DNA of 64,000 bases from Demequina sp. NBRC 110057. Lineage in GTDB: Bacteria; Actinomycetota; Actinomycetes; Actinomycetales; Demequinaceae. A model generated the notes under the pieces. The model searched no databases, was not told the origin of the DNA, and saw only the letters and a program-made list of their open reading frames with translations. Within the stretch, counting starts at the first letter, position 1. Every line of letters starts with the position of its first letter. The stretch is taken from assembly GCF_002090175.1 (NCBI RefSeq), contig NZ_BBRN01000003.1:62001-126000 (forward strand). Direction: 5' to 3'. This document shows, one piece after another, positions 35,377-42,961 of this stretch. The position numbers were made by a program, and so were the translations under genes.

Positions 35377-35971
35377 GCGGGATTCCCGCCTCTGGCGTCG
35401 CCGGCGAGGGAGCATCGGCCGATGCCGTGGTGGCCTCGTCGCCGCCGTCACCCACCGTGTCGGTACCCGATACCGGCGCGGCCTCGGCGTCGTCGCCACC
35501 GGGGCCGTCGAGCAGGTGACCGCCGAGGAACGTCACGATCAGCATGGCGATGGCCACGCCGACGATCGCGATGTCCGCGACGTTGCCGATGAACCAGCCG
35601 TTGTAGTTGATCATGTCGACCACGTGGCCGCGGCCGAAGCCCGGCTCACGGAACAGGCGGTCGATCAGGTTGCCGAGCGCGCCGCCGAGCGCGATGCCGA
35701 ACAGCCACACCGCGAGGGTCGAGGCGGCACGGCGCGCGTACCAGATGAGCCCGATCGTAATGGCGACCATCACCAACGTGACGATCCACGTGTAGTCCGC
35801 GCCCAGCGAGAACGCCGCGCCGGAGTTGAACGTCAACTGAATCTGCAGGAACTGGCCGATCACCTCGTGAGGCTCACCGGGCTCCAGAGTGTTCAGCGCC
35901 CAGATCTTGGTGGCCTGATCGGCCACCAGCACCGCGAGAGCGACCAACCAGAAGGCTGGCCGCCAGGTCAA
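35369..35971 (-). CDS. lspA: Lipoprotein signal peptidase (signal peptidase II)
   Basis: Membrane aspartyl protease (200 residues) that removes signal peptides from prolipoproteins. There are four TM helices; the catalytic Asp residues lie in GNLIDRLFR and [13 protein letters not shown], and [12 protein letters not shown] is conserved. The start is TTG 35971, supported by GAGGAG 6 bases upstream and a 4-base TTGA overlap with the preceding DksA-like gene. An acidic, Ala/Pro-rich cytoplasmic tail of about 45 residues follows the last helix. A likely client is the lipoprotein protease encoded at 14131. Confidence 0.94.
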   Translation of the reverse strand: MTWRPAFWLVALAVLVADQATKIWALNTLEPGEPHEVIGQFLQIQLTFNSGAAFSLGADYTWIVTLVMVAITIGLIWYARRAASTLAVWLFGIALGGALGNLIDRLFREPGFGRGHVVDMINYNGWFIGNVADIAIVGVAIAMLIVTFLGGHLLDGPGGDDAEAAPVSGTDTVGDGGDEATTASADAPSPATPEAGIPRG

Positions 35972-36420
35972 CGACGCTCCTCGCGCTGCTTGCAGGTCAC
36001 GCAGTGGGTCGCACGGGGGAACGCCTGCAGACGCGCCTTGCCGATGCCCTGGCCGCACACCTGGCAGGCGCCGTAGGAGCCGGTCTTGACGCGGCGCAGC
36101 GCGTCGATGCTCTGCTCGAGCATCTCGCGCGTGTTCTTGACGATCGACATCTCCTGCTCGCGCTCGAGCGCGGTCGAGCCGGCGTCGGCCTGGTCGTCGC
36201 CGGCGCCCTCGGAGGTGTGGAGGAGGTCGGCGAGCTCGTGCTCGGCGCCCTCAAACTCGGCGACCAGGCGCTCGACGTCCTCGTTGAGCGTCGTGACGAT
36301 GTGACGGAGCTCGCTGATCTTCCAGGCCTCGTCCCCCTCACGCACGGGCATCGACTTCGCGTCGGAAGCCTTGAGATCGGCGGGGTCGATCACGACCACC
36401 GTCAGGTCAGTACTGGTCAT
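35968..36420 (-). CDS. DksA/TraR-type C4 zinc finger protein
   Basis: A 150-residue protein with a long N-terminal helical hairpin region and a C-terminal C4 zinc finger (CQVCGQGIGKARLQAFPRATHCVTCKQ). Relatives bind the RNA polymerase secondary channel, but the tip acidic residues of DksA cannot be confidently matched. Start ATG 36420: the upstream GAGGATGGGC gives correct spacing, while an ATG two codons earlier would sit on the GAGG itself. The stop overlaps the lspA TTG. A position between wag31 and lspA is standard for actinobacteria. Confidence 0.88.
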   Translation of the reverse strand: MTSTDLTVVVIDPADLKASDAKSMPVREGDEAWKISELRHIVTTLNEDVERLVAEFEGAEHELADLLHTSEGAGDDQADAGSTALEREQEMSIVKNTREMLEQSIDALRRVKTGSYGACQVCGQGIGKARLQAFPRATHCVTCKQREERR

Positions 36421-36448
36421 GCCCATCCTCGTTTCGGGTAGTGACGAG

Positions 36449-36454
36449 ATAGTA
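36449..36454 (-). promoter_or_regulatory. Candidate -10 for the DksA-like/lspA/RluA operon
   Basis: TACTAT on the minus strand, 28 bases before the ATG at 36420, followed by a short leader with GAGGAT. Confidence 0.4.
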
Positions 36455-36501
36455 GTCCGGCGCGTGCACCTCCGCAAAGAGACGCGCTGCGGACATGGAA
36501 A

Positions 36502-36528
36502 CGCCGCCCGGCCTCAGCCCGGGCGGCG
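36502..36528 (-). terminator. Intrinsic terminator after wag31
   Basis: 10-bp perfect stem CGCCGCCCGG / CCGGGCGGCG with a 7-base loop, followed on the minus strand by TTTCC. It begins 15 bases past the wag31 stop and marks the end of the dcw transcript. Confidence 0.7.
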
Positions 36529-36542
36529 CCCCACATCAGCGG

Positions 36543-37397
36543 TTAGTGCTGCTGCTCGTCCTCGGCTCCGAAGGCACGCGCGACGTCGGACTGCTCGGCG
36601 TCGTCGCGGGGCTCAAGGCGGGGCGTGTACTGCGAGGCGCCCCAGGCGGGAGCCTCGGCCTCGACCTCGGGGGCCGAGGGGGCGGACACGCCGGACTGCT
36701 CGCGCACCTGGGCCCAGGGGCTGGGCGTCGGCTCGGGGCGGTCGACCTCGTCCGACTCGGTGTCGGCGGCGGGGGCCTCCGCGCTTACCGCGGCGGCGGC
36801 ACCGGCGAGGCCGGCGGCACCGGGGATCGACGAGGGGGCCGAACCGGCCGACGGGGCGACGTCCGCGCCGTGCTCAATGTCACCCAGGAGGTTCTCGAGG
36901 TAGCCCTTGAGGCGCGAGCGGTAGTCGCGCTCGAAGCGGCGCAGGTCGTCGATCTTCGACTCAAGCGCGCTGCGCTCGGTCGCGAGGTCGTCCATGCGGT
37001 TCTTCGCGTCGGTCTCGGCCTGCTCGACGATCGACTCGGCCTTGTTCTTGGCCTCGTCGATGAGGCGCTCGCGCTCCTCCTCGCCGGCGGCGACGTACTC
37101 GTCGTGAAGCTTCTGCGCCATGGCCAGCATTCCCGTCGCGCTCGGCGGCGTCGGGTCGGTCGCTGCCTGAAGCAGGTTGTCCCCCTGCGCGGGAGCCTCG
37201 GCCGCGGCTGCGGCGGGCTGCCCGGCCTGCGCCTGGGCGAGACGCTGCGCGAGGTCGTCGCGCTCGGCGATGAGCGACGAGATCGTGTGGGCGACCTCGT
37301 CGAGGAAGTCGTCCACCTCGTCCTGGTCGAATCCCTCGCGGTACTTGGTCTTGGAGAACGCCTTGTTGAGGACGTCTTCCGCCGTCAGAAGTGCCAT
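36543..37397 (-). CDS. wag31: Polar growth/division protein DivIVA (Wag31)
   Basis: A coiled-coil scaffold (284 residues) that marks negatively curved membrane at poles and septa and organises cell-wall growth in actinobacteria. The membrane-binding N-terminus MALLTAEDVLNKAFSKTKYREGFDQDEVDDFLDEV is characteristic. A Pro/Ala-rich linker (about 65-110) is followed by a long coiled coil (about 110-190) and a low-complexity acidic tail. It is last in the dcw cluster and has a candidate promoter with an inverted repeat upstream. Confidence 0.95.
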   Translation of the reverse strand: MALLTAEDVLNKAFSKTKYREGFDQDEVDDFLDEVAHTISSLIAERDDLAQRLAQAQAGQPAAAAAEAPAQGDNLLQAATDPTPPSATGMLAMAQKLHDEYVAAGEEERERLIDEAKNKAESIVEQAETDAKNRMDDLATERSALESKIDDLRRFERDYRSRLKGYLENLLGDIEHGADVAPSAGSAPSSIPGAAGLAGAAAAVSAEAPAADTESDEVDRPEPTPSPWAQVREQSGVSAPSAPEVEAEAPAWGASQYTPRLEPRDDAEQSDVARAFGAEDEQQH

Positions 37398-37457
37398 GTG
37401 TGACCACCTCGTGTCGAGTCGCGGCCGACGGGTGCCGACCAGGGCTGATGAGTTTTC

Positions 37458-37489
37458 ACTGTACTCACATGTACATCGGCATGCACATG
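37458..37489 (-). promoter_or_regulatory. wag31 promoter with overlapping inverted repeat
   Basis: The -10 candidate TACAGT (37458-37463, minus strand) lies 60 bases before the ATG. Just upstream, at 37468-37489, is CATGTGCAT-GCCG-ATGTACATG, 9-base arms with one mismatch, covering the spacer/-35 zone. The layout fits a repressor or activator site for wag31. Confidence 0.5.
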
Positions 37490-37494
37490 AGCGA

Positions 37495-37782
37495 TTACTT
37501 GAAGTATTGCAGCAGGTTGTTCAGGATCGAGCAGCCGATGAACAGCACCAGGAACGCGATATCGAAGCGAATCTGGCCCAGCTGGAGCGGGGGGATGACC
37601 TTGCGGAGCGCCTTCAGCGGCGGGTCCGTCACGGTGAAGATCGACTCCGTCACGACGAGCATGGCACCGGCGGGGCGCCACTCGCGCGAAAACGACATGA
37701 CGAAGCCCAGCACCATGCGGCCGATGAGGGCCATCATGAAGAGGAAAAGGGCAAACTGCACCAAAGAGATGGCTGCTGACAC
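37495..37782 (-). CDS. YggT family membrane protein
   Basis: A small integral membrane protein (95 residues) with two hydrophobic segments (about 5-30, LVQFALFLFMMALIGRMVLGF, and about 70-92). YggT proteins are encoded between sepF and wag31 throughout actinobacteria; a role in division or osmotic protection is suspected. The start is GTG 37782, and TAGGCT lies 6 bases upstream, so it seems to have its own leaderless promoter despite lying in the dcw cluster. Confidence 0.9.
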   Translation of the reverse strand: MSAAISLVQFALFLFMMALIGRMVLGFVMSFSREWRPAGAMLVVTESIFTVTDPPLKALRKVIPPLQLGQIRFDIAFLVLFIGCSILNNLLQYFK

Positions 37783-37788
37783 CCGGCG

Positions 37789-37794
37789 AGCCTA
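37789..37794 (-). promoter_or_regulatory. Leaderless-type -10 for yggT
   Basis: TAGGCT on the minus strand, 6 bases before the GTG start at 37782 and only 7 bases past the sepF stop. Confidence 0.5.
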
Positions 37795-37800
37795 ACGGAC

Positions 37801-38277
37801 TCAGCGCTCGTTGAAGAACTCGCTCTCGGCGCGCGCGGGGGGCTCCTCGTCGACGCCGATCTCCACGTGCGCGGGCGACAGCAGGAACACCGAGGTGGTG
37901 ACACGCTCGATCGAGCCGTGCAGGCCGAAGGACAGGCCGGCGGAGAAGTCGACGAGACGCTTGGCGTCGGCGTCGGACATCTCCGTGAGGTTCATGATGA
38001 CGGGGACGCCCTGACGGAACGCCTCGCCGATCAGGCGCGCGTCGTTGTAGGAGCGCGGCTTGATGGTCTGGATGCGGCGCAGGTCCGAGGAGGACATAGC
38101 CGATGCAGGCGTGCGCTGGCGGTCGCGGGTCGCCTTGGGCGCCTGCTCCTGCTCACGGACCTCGGAGACGTCATGCAGGTGCGTCACGGGGGCGAGCTCC
38201 TCGTCGGTGTAGTCGTAATCCTCGTGCTGGCTCGTGTCGAAGCCGAGGTACTGGATCGCCTTGCGCATGGCGCTCAT
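37801..38277 (-). CDS. sepF: Cell division protein SepF
   Basis: The FtsZ membrane anchor (158 residues), essential where FtsA is missing, as here. The N-terminal amphipathic helix MSAMRKAIQYLGF is followed by an acidic/polar linker and the core fold (IQTIKPRSYNDARLIGEAFRQGVPVIMNLTEMSDADAKRLVDFSAGLSFGLHGSIERV). The ATG at 38277 has CAGGAG upstream. In most actinobacteria a YggS-type PLP protein gene separates pgeF from sepF; here only 88 bases do. Confidence 0.95.
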   Translation of the reverse strand: MSAMRKAIQYLGFDTSQHEDYDYTDEELAPVTHLHDVSEVREQEQAPKATRDRQRTPASAMSSSDLRRIQTIKPRSYNDARLIGEAFRQGVPVIMNLTEMSDADAKRLVDFSAGLSFGLHGSIERVTTSVFLLSPAHVEIGVDEEPPARAESEFFNER

Positions 38278-38365
38278 TTTTGCTCCTGACGGGTGGTCAC
38301 CTGCGGTACTCCCTCAAGGTACGGGCGTGACGTGCCGAGGTTCGGGAGCGACACGCCGCCGCGGG

Positions 38366-39079
38366 TCATGGGTGGACGATGACTCCAGCGTGGCGCCCGG
38401 TGACGCCGTCGCGGCGGTACGAGTACAGGCGCGCGTCCTCGCGGGTGCACACGGGAATGCGGACAATCTCGCGGGCCCCGAGCTCTCCCAGGCGCGCCTC
38501 CGCGGCGCGCGGGAGGTCGAGTGCGGGGGTTCCCCAGGACGTGACGGCGCGCGCGGCGGGGTGGCGGCGTGCGACCTCCTCGCGAAGGTCCTCGGGCACC
38601 TCGTAGCAGCGCCCACAGATGGCGGGGCCGATGGCCGCGCGAATCGCGTGCGGGCCGGCCTCGGCCGCGCGCGCGTCCAGCAGGGCGGCCCAGGCGGCGT
38701 CGATGGCGCCAGCAAAGAGGCCGGGCCTACCCACGTGGACAGCGGCGACCGCGTCGGTGGACGCGTCGTGCAGGAGGATGGGCAGGCAGTCGGCGGCGAT
38801 GGTCCCGAGGGCGACGCCGGGCGTGGTGGTGACCAGCACATCGGCCGGCGGGGCCGACGCCAGCGGCGCGCTGATGTGCGCGACGCGGATGCCGTGCTCT
38901 GCGGTGAGGAACGTGACGTCCGCCCCCGCGGCGCGCGAGACCCGGCGGCGGTTGTCGTCAACCGCCGCCGGGTCGTCGCCCACGTGAACCGCGACGTTCA
39001 GGGAGCCGTACGGATCCTGTGAGGCTCCCCCGTCGCGGGTGGTGAAGAAGGCGCGGACCGGCAGACCCGCGTCGATCAT
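38366..39079 (-). CDS. pgeF: PgeF/YfiH-type polyphenol oxidase-like protein
   Basis: A 237-residue protein of the YfiH/LACC1 family. Members act as purine nucleoside phosphorylases/adenosine deaminases and, in E. coli, remove mis-incorporated L-Ser from peptidoglycan precursors. The Zn-binding His-Cys-His set is visible: TAEHGIRVA, AADCLPILL and AAVHVGRPGLFAG. The GPAICGRCYEVP segment is conserved. The ATG at 39079 follows the ftsZ stop by 4 bases, so it is co-transcribed with ftsZ. Confidence 0.9.
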   Translation of the reverse strand: MIDAGLPVRAFFTTRDGGASQDPYGSLNVAVHVGDDPAAVDDNRRRVSRAAGADVTFLTAEHGIRVAHISAPLASAPPADVLVTTTPGVALGTIAADCLPILLHDASTDAVAAVHVGRPGLFAGAIDAAWAALLDARAAEAGPHAIRAAIGPAICGRCYEVPEDLREEVARRHPAARAVTSWGTPALDLPRAAEARLGELGAREIVRIPVCTREDARLYSYRRDGVTGRHAGVIVHP

Positions 39080-39083
39080 CCGA

Positions 39084-40271
39084 TCAGCGCAGGAAGTCGG
39101 GGACGTCGAGCACGTCGGCCTCGGCGCGCGTGGAACGCACGTCGATCGCGTCGGTGTCGGGCTCCGGCTCGTCGGCGTCGATCGCCTGCGGCACGGCCTG
39201 CGTCGCGGGCGCGGCCGTCGAGGTCTCGACGGGAGCACTCACCGGCGCGGCCGAGGCGGCGGCGGGAGCGGGGGTCGCGTTCTCGAAGCCGCCGATGGCG
39301 CCCTCGTGGCGGCGCGTCGTGGGCGCTCCCCCGTCGAAGCCAGCGGCGATCACGGTGATGCGCAGCTCGTCGCCGAGCGAGTCGTCGATGACGGTACCGA
39401 AGATGATGTTCGCCTCGGGGTGGGCGGCCTCGCGCACCAGGCGGGCGGCGTTCTCGACCTCCTTGATGCCGAGGTTCGAGCCACCGGCGATCGACAGCAG
39501 CACGCCGTGCGCGCCCTCGATCGACGCCTCGAGCAGCGGCGACGCGATGGCGCCCTCCGCGGCCTCGAGGGCCCGGGACTCGCCGCGCGAGTTCGCGACG
39601 CCCATGAGCGCGGTGCCCGCGCCCTTCATGACCGACTTCACGTCGTTGAAGTCGACGTTGATGAGGCCGGGGGTGGTGATGAGGTCGGTGATGCCCTGGA
39701 CGCCGCCCTGGAGGACCTGGTCAGCCGCGGCGAAGGCGCCCAGCACGGACAGGTTCGCGTCCGAGATGTCGAGCAGGCGGTCGTTCGGGATGACGATGAG
39801 GGTGTCGACCTCCTCGCGCAGCGTCTGGATGCCGGCGTCGGCCTGGTCCGCACGGCGGCGGCCCTCGAAGCCGAAGGGGCGGGTCACGACGCCGACGGTC
39901 AGCGCGTCGAGCTCGCGGGCGATGCGGGCCACGACGGGGGCGCCGCCGGTGCCGGTGCCGCCGCCCTCTCCCGCGGTCACGAAGACCATATCGGCGCCCT
40001 TGAGCGCCTCGGCGATCTCGTCGGCGTGGTCCTCGGCGGCCTGGCGGCCCACCTCGGGGTCGGCGCCGGCGCCGAGCCCACGCGTGAGCTCACGGCCGAT
40101 GTCCAGCTTGACGTCGGCATCGGACATCAGCAGCGCCTGGGCGTCGGTGTTGATGGCGATGAACTCCGCGCCCTTCAGGCCGACGTCGATCATGCGGTTG
40201 ACGGCGTTCACGCCGCCGCCGCCCACGCCGACGACCTTGATGGCGGTGATGTAGTTCTGCGGTGCGGCCAT
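39084..40271 (-). CDS. ftsZ: Cell division GTPase FtsZ
   Basis: The tubulin homologue that forms the division ring (395 residues). The nucleotide-binding loops are [15 protein letters not shown] and the tubulin signature [13 protein letters not shown]; the T7 synergy loop region [11 protein letters not shown] is present. A variable Pro/Ala-rich linker leads to the C-terminal conserved peptide [10 protein letters not shown], the binding site for SepF/FtsW. Expression is probably driven partly by the TTGACA promoter in the 135-base ftsQ-ftsZ gap. Confidence 0.98.
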   Translation of the reverse strand: MAAPQNYITAIKVVGVGGGGVNAVNRMIDVGLKGAEFIAINTDAQALLMSDADVKLDIGRELTRGLGAGADPEVGRQAAEDHADEIAEALKGADMVFVTAGEGGGTGTGGAPVVARIARELDALTVGVVTRPFGFEGRRRADQADAGIQTLREEVDTLIVIPNDRLLDISDANLSVLGAFAAADQVLQGGVQGITDLITTPGLINVDFNDVKSVMKGAGTALMGVANSRGESRALEAAEGAIASPLLEASIEGAHGVLLSIAGGSNLGIKEVENAARLVREAAHPEANIIFGTVIDDSLGDELRITVIAAGFDGGAPTTRRHEGAIGGFENATPAPAAASAAPVSAPVETSTAAPATQAVPQAIDADEPEPDTDAIDVRSTRAEADVLDVPDFLR

Positions 40272-40279
40272 GAGCCTTA

Positions 40280-40322
40280 CTCCTCACCTTAACCCTCTAG
40301 TTGAAGGTTATAGTTATGTCAA
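40280..40322 (-). promoter_or_regulatory. ftsZ promoter with symmetric -10 region
   Basis: TTGACA (40317-40322, minus strand), 17-base spacer, TAGAGG as -10 (40294-40299), then GGTGAGGAG before the ATG. ACCTTCAAC-tagag-GGTTAAGGT forms an imperfect inverted repeat centred on the -10. The stretch is markedly AT-rich for this genome, and this is the only perfect -35 hexamer I found. Confidence 0.65.
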
Positions 40323-40406
40323 CTTCTTTCCATGCACGACGGTACGGGCGCGTGAGGTGAATAGAGCCCAGCGGCGCGCGCGTGTCGCGGATAATCGCGG
40401 CCCGCG

Positions 40407-41543
40407 TCACTGCGTGACGGTTGGGAAGGTCGGCGCGGAGACGTCGATGAGCGTCGCATTCTTCGCCTCCTTGGAGCCCAGCAGGGTCTCCAGCACCTGA
40501 GCCTTGAGGTGCGAATCCTCGCCACTTCCCCACTCCACCTGGGGGCCGTCGCGCAGGGTGAAGTGGATCGTGTCCTCGGTTTGCGCCTCGATGCCCTCGA
40601 CGGACTCGCGCAGCTCGGCGGGGATCTCCTCGACCACGGCGAGAACGCCGGTCAGGATGCGCTCGTGCTCCTCGCCCACCGGCACAGTGATGACGGGAAG
40701 GTCGCCGGGAGCCTCCTCCGACTCGCTCACCTGCTCGCCCTCCTCGTTCACCAGCCGATAGCCGCCGTCCTCGGCTGGCACCGCGGCGACGGGCTCCGAC
40801 GGCGTCAGGGTGACCCTCAGGCCCTGCGGCCATACCTTCTCCACCTGTGCGGAGGCCACGCCGACGAGGTCGGTGAGCTGATTCTCCAGGTGCGACGTAT
40901 TGAGGGTCGCCAACGCCTCTCCGTCGTAGGCCGCCACGATCGCGTCGACGTCCGCGGGGTCCACCACGGTGCCGAAGCCATTTGCCTCCACCTCGCCAGC
41001 GTCGAACGCGACGATGGGCGACATCAGGGTGATCCAGACGGCGGCTGCCACCGCTCCAGCGATACTCAGGCGCTTCGACCAGCGGATCATGGCGAGCCTG
41101 CGGTCGGCGCTGCGGCGCTCGCGCAGCCGCTCCTGCATCCTGAGCGAGACGTTGTCGGGGCGCAGCCTCGCGCTCACCCGTGCCCAGGGCGTCGCGACGG
41201 TGCCGTCGGACAGATCCTTGCGGACGGCCGATGCGGCGGCGGGTACGGGCGCCTCGGTTGCCTTGCCCGTGAGGCGGCGCGACAAGTGGCGCAGGCGCCC
41301 GGCGCGCGGGGTGTCGCCGCTGGCGGCTCCCCTGCCCACTGTCGGGCTCGCCGACGTCGCGGGGCTCGCCGCGCTGGCGGGCGTCGACCCGCTCGCGGCG
41401 CTGCGCGTCTTCGTCGCGACCGTGGACGAGCGCGGCCGCTCGTCCCGCTCCGCCGGGGGCGGGACGGGCCGGCGCGGCACCGCGGGACGCGACGTCGAGC
41501 GGGGTGTGACGCTCGGCGGGCGGGGGCGGCGCGGGTCGCTCAC
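40407..41543 (-). CDS. ftsQ: Cell division protein FtsQ
   Basis: A bitopic divisome protein (378 residues) linking FtsL/FtsB-type and FtsI/FtsW proteins. A cytoplasmic N-terminus of about 150 residues, rich in Arg, Pro, Ser and Thr, precedes one TM helix (about 155-175) and the extracytoplasmic POTRA domain (FDAGEVEANGFGTVVDPADVDAIV) and beta domain. The GTG start at 41543 overlaps the murC stop by 4 bases. The long disordered N-terminus is poorly conserved. Confidence 0.93.
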   Translation of the reverse strand: MSDPRRPRPPSVTPRSTSRPAVPRRPVPPPAERDERPRSSTVATKTRSAASGSTPASAASPATSASPTVGRGAASGDTPRAGRLRHLSRRLTGKATEAPVPAAASAVRKDLSDGTVATPWARVSARLRPDNVSLRMQERLRERRSADRRLAMIRWSKRLSIAGAVAAAVWITLMSPIVAFDAGEVEANGFGTVVDPADVDAIVAAYDGEALATLNTSHLENQLTDLVGVASAQVEKVWPQGLRVTLTPSEPVAAVPAEDGGYRLVNEEGEQVSESEEAPGDLPVITVPVGEEHERILTGVLAVVEEIPAELRESVEGIEAQTEDTIHFTLRDGPQVEWGSGEDSHLKAQVLETLLGSKEAKNATLIDVSAPTFPTVTQ

Positions 41544-42961
41544 GCGCGCCGCCGCAGGGAGTCGAGAATCCAGTCGGCCGCGTACGTGACGGGGCCGGAG
41601 CCGACGGTGAGGACAAGGTCGCCGGGGCGAGCGAGGCGCGCTGCCTCCTGCGCCGCCTCGGCGAGGTCGTCGACCACGCGCGCGGTAGCGCCCTCCCGGC
41701 TCTCGACGGCGTCGAGGATGGACTGAGAGGTCACGCCGGGAATGGGGTCCTCGCGGTCGCCGTGGACACCGGCGATCACGATGTCGGCATCGGCCACCGA
41801 TAGGGCCTGGCCGAAGGCGGCCGCGTGCAACTGGGTGCGCGAGAACAGCGCCGGCTGGAACAGCACCACGAGACGCCCCGCGCCGGCGGAGCGGGCGGCG
41901 GCAAGCAGTGCCGCGACCTCCGTCGGGTGGTGCGCGTAGTCGTCGACCACCGTGACGCCGTCCGCCTCGCCGCGGGTCTGGTAGCGGCGGCCGGTGCCGG
42001 CGAAGCCCGCGACGGCGCCGGCGGCGCGCTCGGGGTCCGCCCCCACGGCCACGGCAGCGGCCCAGGCGGCGGCCGCGTTAAGCCGCATGTGCGCGCCGGG
42101 GACGGGCACGTCCAGGGCAAACTCCTGCCCCGCCCTGAGCGGTCGAATGGATCCATTTGGCTCGTCTAGGGCCTTAGGCGAGCCAAATGGATCCATCTGA
42201 CGGGAAAGGCGGAGGTGGGTGGGCGTCACCTCCACGTCCGCGCCCGAGCCCTCGGAGCCGTAGGTCACCACTCGCACCCCGGCCGCGGCGGCACGGGCGG
42301 CGATCGTCGTCACGACCGGGTCGTCGGCGCACGCGACAAGCACGCGGCAGTCGGAGGCGAACTGCGCGAACGCCTCGTGCAGCGCCTCGACGGTGCCGTG
42401 GTGGTCGAGGTGGTCGGGCTCGATGTTGAGCAGGATCGCCACCTCGGGGTGGTACCGCAGGAAGGAGCCGTCGGACTCGTCAGCCTCCACCGCGCTGATG
42501 CCGGCCGTTCCCGCGTAGCCTCCCGCTACGGCGCCCTCGACTCCGAAGACGCGCGCCCCGACGGCGAAGCCGGCGTCGATTCCCGCGCCGTGGAGCACCG
42601 TCGCGACCATGGCCGAGGTGGTGGTCTTGCCGTGCGTGCCCGCGACGGCGATGAGGCGCTGGTCGTCGAGGGTCCGCACGAGCGCCTCGGAGCGGTGAAT
42701 GACCTCGACGCCTGCCTCGCGCGCGTGGGCGAGCTCGGGGTTGGTCTCCCGCACCGCCGAGGAGATTACGACGGTGTCCACACCGTCGACGTAGGCGGCG
42801 TCGTGGCCGATGCGCACGTCCATGCCCGCCTCGCGCAGCGCCAGGAAGTAGTGCGACTCCTTCATGTCGGAGCCCGTGACCTCGTGGCCGCGGGCGGCCG
42901 TGAGTCGCGCGACCGCGGACATTCCGGAGCCGCCGACGCCGATGAAGTGGACCCGGCTCAC
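41540..42961 (-). CDS. murC: UDP-N-acetylmuramate--L-alanine ligase with repeat insertion
   Basis: Adds L-Ala to UDP-MurNAc, the first amino-acid step of the peptidoglycan stem (473 residues, cytoplasm). Motifs: N-terminal VHFIGVGGSGMSAVARL, ATP-binding GTHGKTTTSAMVATVL, central EADESDGSFL and NIEPDHLDHHGT, and C-terminal DDYAHHPTEV. Unusual: residues 256-272 (MDPFGSPKALDEPNGSI) are encoded entirely by a 50-bp palindromic repeat inserted in frame, between the strand ending LRLSRQ and the strand RPLRAGQEFALDVPVPG. The catalytic motifs are intact, so the enzyme is probably active. Confidence 0.96.
   Translation of the reverse strand: MSRVHFIGVGGSGMSAVARLTAARGHEVTGSDMKESHYFLALREAGMDVRIGHDAAYVDGVDTVVISSAVRETNPELAHAREAGVEVIHRSEALVRTLDDQRLIAVAGTHGKTTTSAMVATVLHGAGIDAGFAVGARVFGVEGAVAGGYAGTAGISAVEADESDGSFLRYHPEVAILLNIEPDHLDHHGTVEALHEAFAQFASDCRVLVACADDPVVTTIAARAAAAGVRVVTYGSEGSGADVEVTPTHLRLSRQMDPFGSPKALDEPNGSIRPLRAGQEFALDVPVPGAHMRLNAAAAWAAAVAVGADPERAAGAVAGFAGTGRRYQTRGEADGVTVVDDYAHHPTEVAALLAAARSAGAGRLVVLFQPALFSRTQLHAAAFGQALSVADADIVIAGVHGDREDPIPGVTSQSILDAVESREGATARVVDDLAEAAQEAARLARPGDLVLTVGSGPVTYAADWILDSLRRRA
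42147..42196 (-). repeat. In-frame palindromic repeat inside murC (copy C)
   Basis: Perfect 18-bp arms ATGGATCCATTTGGCTCG (42147-42164) and its reverse complement (42179-42196) around a 14-base, partly symmetric centre TCTAGGGCCTTAGG. Flanks CGTCAG and GGTCGA extend the similarity to copies A and B. It is 50 bp long with no frameshift or stop on the murC strand, and encodes 17 residues. The arms themselves contain the palindrome ATGGATCCAT. Confidence 0.9.
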
